This document shows, piece by piece, positions 60,314 through 64,000 of a stretch of DNA of 64,000 bases. The notes below the pieces were generated by a model, which worked only from the letters and a program-made list of their open reading frames with translations, was not told where the DNA came from and ran no database searches. Location: positions 1-64,000 of the forward strand of contig JAVBPT010000005.1 of assembly GCA_031549455.1 (NCBI GenBank), written 5' to 3'. The stretch comes from JAVBPT01 sp031549455. Its GTDB lineage: Bacteria > Bacillota > Clostridia > Lachnospirales > JAKSVV01. Numbering within the stretch: the stretch's first letter is position 1; each line of letters opens with the position of its first letter. The translations under genes and the position numbers were made by a program.

Positions 60314-63300
60314 ATGAAAAAGATAATCTCGAGTTTATTATTGATTATATATAGTTTAACCATTCTGCTGACCTTTTATGTAAAAGATGTGGCGGCGGCA
60401 GGGGAACCATTTAGATGGGTGAGAGGATATGCACTGGATAACAACCTTTCAAGAACAACGCAGGTTGCAAACGACGAGGCTTTGCTAGAGTGGGATGTAA
60501 CCGATGCGGGAGTGTATACGTTTTCTTTTTATACAGAAAATGAGAGAAAGAATGTGTTGACCTTTACCAAAACCCTAAATACACTGGATGTAAAATATCA
60601 AATTTTCAGATGGGATGGGACTGATTTTACCATCGATGTAACACAAAGTTACATTCAAGCAGAATATAAAGATTGGGATTTTGCGTCCCAAACACTAATT
60701 ACGCCAACCGTTGTGCCAACAGAGGTGGTCTTCCATATTGATTCTGTGGACTCACAAAGGGGACGAATTTTTAAAATCGAAAATCAATACATCAAGTTCT
60801 TTTGGAGTGTCTCAGATTCAACAATAAATGTAAATTTTAAGGGACTTAAGAAAAACACAGTCCATCCTTTTGAGCTTAGCAGTCCAGGCGGAAGCACCCA
60901 AAAGATAAATGTATTAAAAAATCTGAGTTTTGATGTATCACCCACACACTACATCAACGTGTCTGGAAGTGTGGTCAACCTTGAGACGATTGACCATGAG
61001 CTTCACCCGAATGAAAATGCGGGGCAAAAGCCGGGGATCAAGATCGAAATTTCAAGACCCATCGCCTATAATTCAGTGACAGCAAAATTTGATGGTTATA
61101 TCCCACTGATGGATGAGGCACTTATCAATCTATCCATCAACCTTCAGGAAAAGGTGGAAAATCTGGGCGTAAATCCTGCAAACTTTTCTATCTACAAAAA
61201 GCTTTCCGAGCTTACGAAGGCTTCTAGTGGGGATAAATATTACATTGATGTTGTGAAATCAAATGATGGTTTGGTGCCGTCAAACCAATATACGGTTTGG
61301 TCAGCTTTAAAAGAGTCAACAATCTATGACCCAACCTCTCTGATTCTTTCCAACGTGGCCACAGAGAAGTATGACTTTGACGTGAGGTACATTGTGACCA
61401 ACGGAATAGGAGCAGGGTATACTTATCTTTCCTATGATATTGCCAGAAAAAGCATCACGGATACCTATGCAGTGATTGACACCTATAATGGGCCTGGAAT
61501 TTACACCATCTATGTGGCGGAAGCAGCGATCACAAACCCTTCCTCTCCTCAGCTTGCCAAATGGGCTGAACAGAGGGTAGAAGAAGGGAGCGGAAAAATT
61601 TATATTCCACTCAGCGTGGTTCGAAATGAATTGATGCCCAATAAATATTACACATTTAAGGTAGAATATCGGTTAAATGATACCACGGCCACAGTTGCAT
61701 CTCAACTTCGAATCTACGATGCAAACGCTGACCATAAGGTAACGGTTTCTGTGCCCAAAATAGTCAGCATACAAGATTTAATTGTTATCCCGAAGGAGAA
61801 CACGCTCAATGATGCTAAGGTTGCACGCTTTAACCTGGTTTTCGAGATGCCGGATAAAGTGATGGAGCTTCTTAGCACAAACAACAAACAAATTTGGTAT
61901 GAATTTTGTATGAATACATTGAATCGGAACCATACGGATAGTCAGGATCCAAGCAAAAATCAGAAATATCAGATTGCTCAATCCATTTATTTGAAGAAAA
62001 ATGGAAGCCAGATTGAACTTAGAATGAATGATCCAAACAATCCAGAGTTTAAAATTGTAGATATTGATAAACCAATCAGCTGTGAAATCGTTCTAAAAGG
62101 GTTAAATCAAAACTGGATTTCCTTTAAGGTACCAGATTGGTCTGGAAGCGGAGGGGATTTAACCAAACCGGTTTCCGGAAGCGTTGGGAAATATATACCG
62201 GGGAATAGTACGCTTTATGAAAACGACTTTTTTAATCCCAACAAGGCAAAGATTCCGGCAAGTTATTTTGTTACTTTAAGAGCGCTTTATGATGAGGATC
62301 TAATGAGTACGACCAATGAGATCACCATGAGCGAGTATGCCATTCCAATCAGTATTGCTCTTTCGGAAACGCAAGAGATACTGAAGGCACCAATCGATGT
62401 AAAGAGCCCGAATAAAGGAATAGATTTTATTGAAACACGGTTTACAGATGTGGAGATCACAGAGTATAAAAGAAAGATGCTTGATTCAATTCAGGCGGAT
62501 CTAGACAAGAAGGAATATGAAGTCTTTTTGAGTGCTTCTCAAGGGGATCTACAAAGGGTTTTATCAAATAGCCTGATTGTAAATAAGAAAAACATCGAGC
62601 AAGCAGCAAGCAGCATTTACAATTTCAAACACCTTGGAAGCATTGGGAATTCGATTTCAATTCACCCTTCAAGCAGTAATGTTAGCCCGACGATAACAGA
62701 GATTCGAAATGGAGCGGTGATCGCTTTTAGAATAAGTGCAGCGGATTTCATGCTCTTAAATTTGGATGCCAATCAAAACTACTATATGGCGGTTCGAACG
62801 AGTCTTGATGTGGTGGTGGACAACAACGAAGATGGTGTGAATGAAACCACTGTGAATCGATATTCTGAAATTACAAATATTTCCTCCGTTCGAACAGGGA
62901 CTGAGATTGTCATACCAGGAGAAGAAGACAAAATCCCTGGGGCACCACAAAATTTTGGAATGGAAGAGGAAGCCACTGATCGATATATTCATATCAGATG
63001 GGAAGAGCCAGAGTATGATTCTAGTTTAAGACCAACTGAGATTTTGGGATATGAAATCATTCGGGTTGCGGACAATCGACTTGAGACCGCAGATCGAAGC
63101 AACAAGTTAAGCATTGCGGATCTATATGCGATTGATCAATACAAAGACAAGGAGGCTTTTAGGATAATTGAGGGAGTGATGCAAAAATGGAATCAGACCT
63201 CAAAAATTTGGGAAGTGATAGCAGGGGACCTGGATATTTATGAATATGTGCCGAATGGAAACTATATGAGATTAAAAGACTTTAACATCAATACCAACCG

Positions 63301-64000
63301 AATTTATTATTACTATATTCGAACGGTAAGATATGACACGGTACTAGGACATACAGAGATTGCAAAATCGATGTGGGCGGAGTTGACCTCCACCACAAAA
63401 CCCGTACAAGGTGTTAAAAATTTAAAACAAGTCTTTACAGGATATGCTTACAACGATTTATACGAAGTGGTTGTTTCATTTGAATCACCAATCATCGATT
63501 CAAGTAGAATACCAAGCGAGTTTGAACATGTGATTGCGGTAAGGAGTCAAGATAGCGCGGTCTATTCAGAAAACGGATATAAAGTGACACTACTTGCTGT
63601 TAAGGATGAAGGAAAATCAGACTACAGAACCTATGTGTATAAGATTGGTGGATTATTATCTGGGAAGAAATATTATGTGAAAGCGGCAATACTGGATAAG
63701 ACCACAACAGAAGAGGGCAATGTTTATGCCAAATCGGCGTATACACCATATATTGAGCTCAGGACCACCTTTTCACAAGAGGATTATGATAAAGAAAACA
63801 AGTACGCCGATTATTCAAGATATTATGATACCAAGACATTGGAACTCATTAACGTACCCGCTTTTGTGGTTGAGGATAGCGCCTCTAGCTATGAGCTAAA
63901 GTATATCGAGGAGAAGTTTACAGGACTCATCAATGCAACTAAAACCAGCTATTTTGATCTGCCGGTTAAGAAGGATGTGGCGAGTCTCACCTATTTTATT
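60314..64000 (+). CDS. Large secreted protein with Fn3-like domains, partial (runs off window)
   Basis: An uninterrupted frame of 1229 codons from ATG 60314 (AAAGGA upstream) to the window edge. A signal peptide spans residues 1-29 (KKIISSLLLIIYSLTILLTF, then VKDVAAA before GEP). The first 900 residues are beta-rich without a recognised family; they include a region near residues 690-760 with SEYAIPISIALSE. From about residue 875 a fibronectin type III-like unit begins (IPGAPQNFGMEE, then IHIRWEEPEYDSS, GYEIIRV), and another follows near 1035 (VQGVKNLKQVF). It is probably a cell-surface or wall-associated protein; the end, and any SLH or sorting signal, lies outside. Confidence 0.85.
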   Translation, partial: MKKIISSLLLIIYSLTILLTFYVKDVAAAGEPFRWVRGYALDNNLSRTTQVANDEALLEWDVTDAGVYTFSFYTENERKNVLTFTKTLNTLDVKYQIFRWDGTDFTIDVTQSYIQAEYKDWDFASQTLITPTVVPTEVVFHIDSVDSQRGRIFKIENQYIKFFWSVSDSTINVNFKGLKKNTVHPFELSSPGGSTQKINVLKNLSFDVSPTHYINVSGSVVNLETIDHELHPNENAGQKPGIKIEISRPIAYNSVTAKFDGYIPLMDEALINLSINLQEKVENLGVNPANFSIYKKLSELTKASSGDKYYIDVVKSNDGLVPSNQYTVWSALKESTIYDPTSLILSNVATEKYDFDVRYIVTNGIGAGYTYLSYDIARKSITDTYAVIDTYNGPGIYTIYVAEAAITNPSSPQLAKWAEQRVEEGSGKIYIPLSVVRNELMPNKYYTFKVEYRLNDTTATVASQLRIYDANADHKVTVSVPKIVSIQDLIVIPKENTLNDAKVARFNLVFEMPDKVMELLSTNNKQIWYEFCMNTLNRNHTDSQDPSKNQKYQIAQSIYLKKNGSQIELRMNDPNNPEFKIVDIDKPISCEIVLKGLNQNWISFKVPDWSGSGGDLTKPVSGSVGKYIPGNSTLYENDFFNPNKAKIPASYFVTLRALYDEDLMSTTNEITMSEYAIPISIALSETQEILKAPIDVKSPNKGIDFIETRFTDVEITEYKRKMLDSIQADLDKKEYEVFLSASQGDLQRVLSNSLIVNKKNIEQAASSIYNFKHLGSIGNSISIHPSSSNVSPTITEIRNGAVIAFRISAADFMLLNLDANQNYYMAVRTSLDVVVDNNEDGVNETTVNRYSEITNISSVRTGTEIVIPGEEDKIPGAPQNFGMEEEATDRYIHIRWEEPEYDSSLRPTEILGYEIIRVADNRLETADRSNKLSIADLYAIDQYKDKEAFRIIEGVMQKWNQTSKIWEVIAGDLDIYEYVPNGNYMRLKDFNINTNRIYYYYIRTVRYDTVLGHTEIAKSMWAELTSTTKPVQGVKNLKQVFTGYAYNDLYEVVVSFESPIIDSSRIPSEFEHVIAVRSQDSAVYSENGYKVTLLAVKDEGKSDYRTYVYKIGGLLSGKKYYVKAAILDKTTTEEGNVYAKSAYTPYIELRTTFSQEDYDKENKYADYSRYYDTKTLELINVPAFVVEDSASSYELKYIEEKFTGLINATKTSYFDLPVKKDVASLTYFI

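Overview
The window looks like a chromosomal replication-origin region of a low-GC, anaerobic, motile, probably spore-forming Bacillota of class Clostridia. The evidence is the dnaA-dnaN-recF and parAB genes with DnaA boxes and parS sites, A-type intrinsic terminators, GGAGG ribosome sites matching the 16S tail, three flagellins plus flgM with sigma-D-type promoters, Spo0E-like and YlbJ sporulation proteins, and a rubredoxin-like protein. I could not name the genus from the 16S by eye.

Layout. 1-1814 (minus): a 16S gene followed directly by 5S, cut by the window edge, with a clear promoter. 1906-10247 (minus): recF, a MurD2-type ligase, a MurL-type epimerase, a small HicB-like protein, dnaN, dnaA, oriC, parB and parA. 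Two parS sites lie in and at the end of the murD2 gene. 10437-14108 (plus): rnpB, two unrecognised monocistronic genes with strong promoters, then rplM-rpsI. 14404-25225: tmk, a degenerate class II aldolase homologue, rho, a Bax-inhibitor-like protein, murG, a GAF-GGDEF protein, a three-gene Gld-like ABC system, an orphan gene and a broken purC. 25369-31764: three tandem flagellins, a WG-repeat-like protein and a rubredoxin-domain protein. 31830-35964: purine nucleoside phosphorylase, ComEA-like protein, ECF sigma and anti-sigma, SIMPL protein, flgM. 35978-36535: a candidate structured RNA and a tiny Cys/His-rich protein on the opposite strand. 36936-50969: lgt, Spo0E-like, folD, DUF975, M18 aminopeptidase, mscL, a VirD4-like protein without a P-loop, canonical murD, cca, an unknown anchored protein, msrAB and two flavoproteins. 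51072-58707: a small membrane protein, a transglutaminase-like protein, a MORN-repeat protein, rsmD, a coiled-coil protein, ylbJ, an SLH protein and a two-domain thyX. 58708-60313: a sparse region with two credible short genes. 60314 to the end: a very large secreted Fn3-like protein that runs off the window.

How it fits together. The most notable point is that the organism carries a canonical D-glutamate-adding MurD (43161) and also an adjacent murL-murD2 pair (2985-5721). In Xanthomonas that pair adds L-glutamate to UDP-MurNAc-L-Ala and then epimerises it. Here the pair sits inside the dnaN-recF operon. Other leads are the candidate ~280-nt RNA, the Cys/His-rich 53-residue protein missed by length-limited gene calling, the decayed purC, the aldolase homologue without its metal-binding histidines, and the VirD4-like protein without a Walker A motif.
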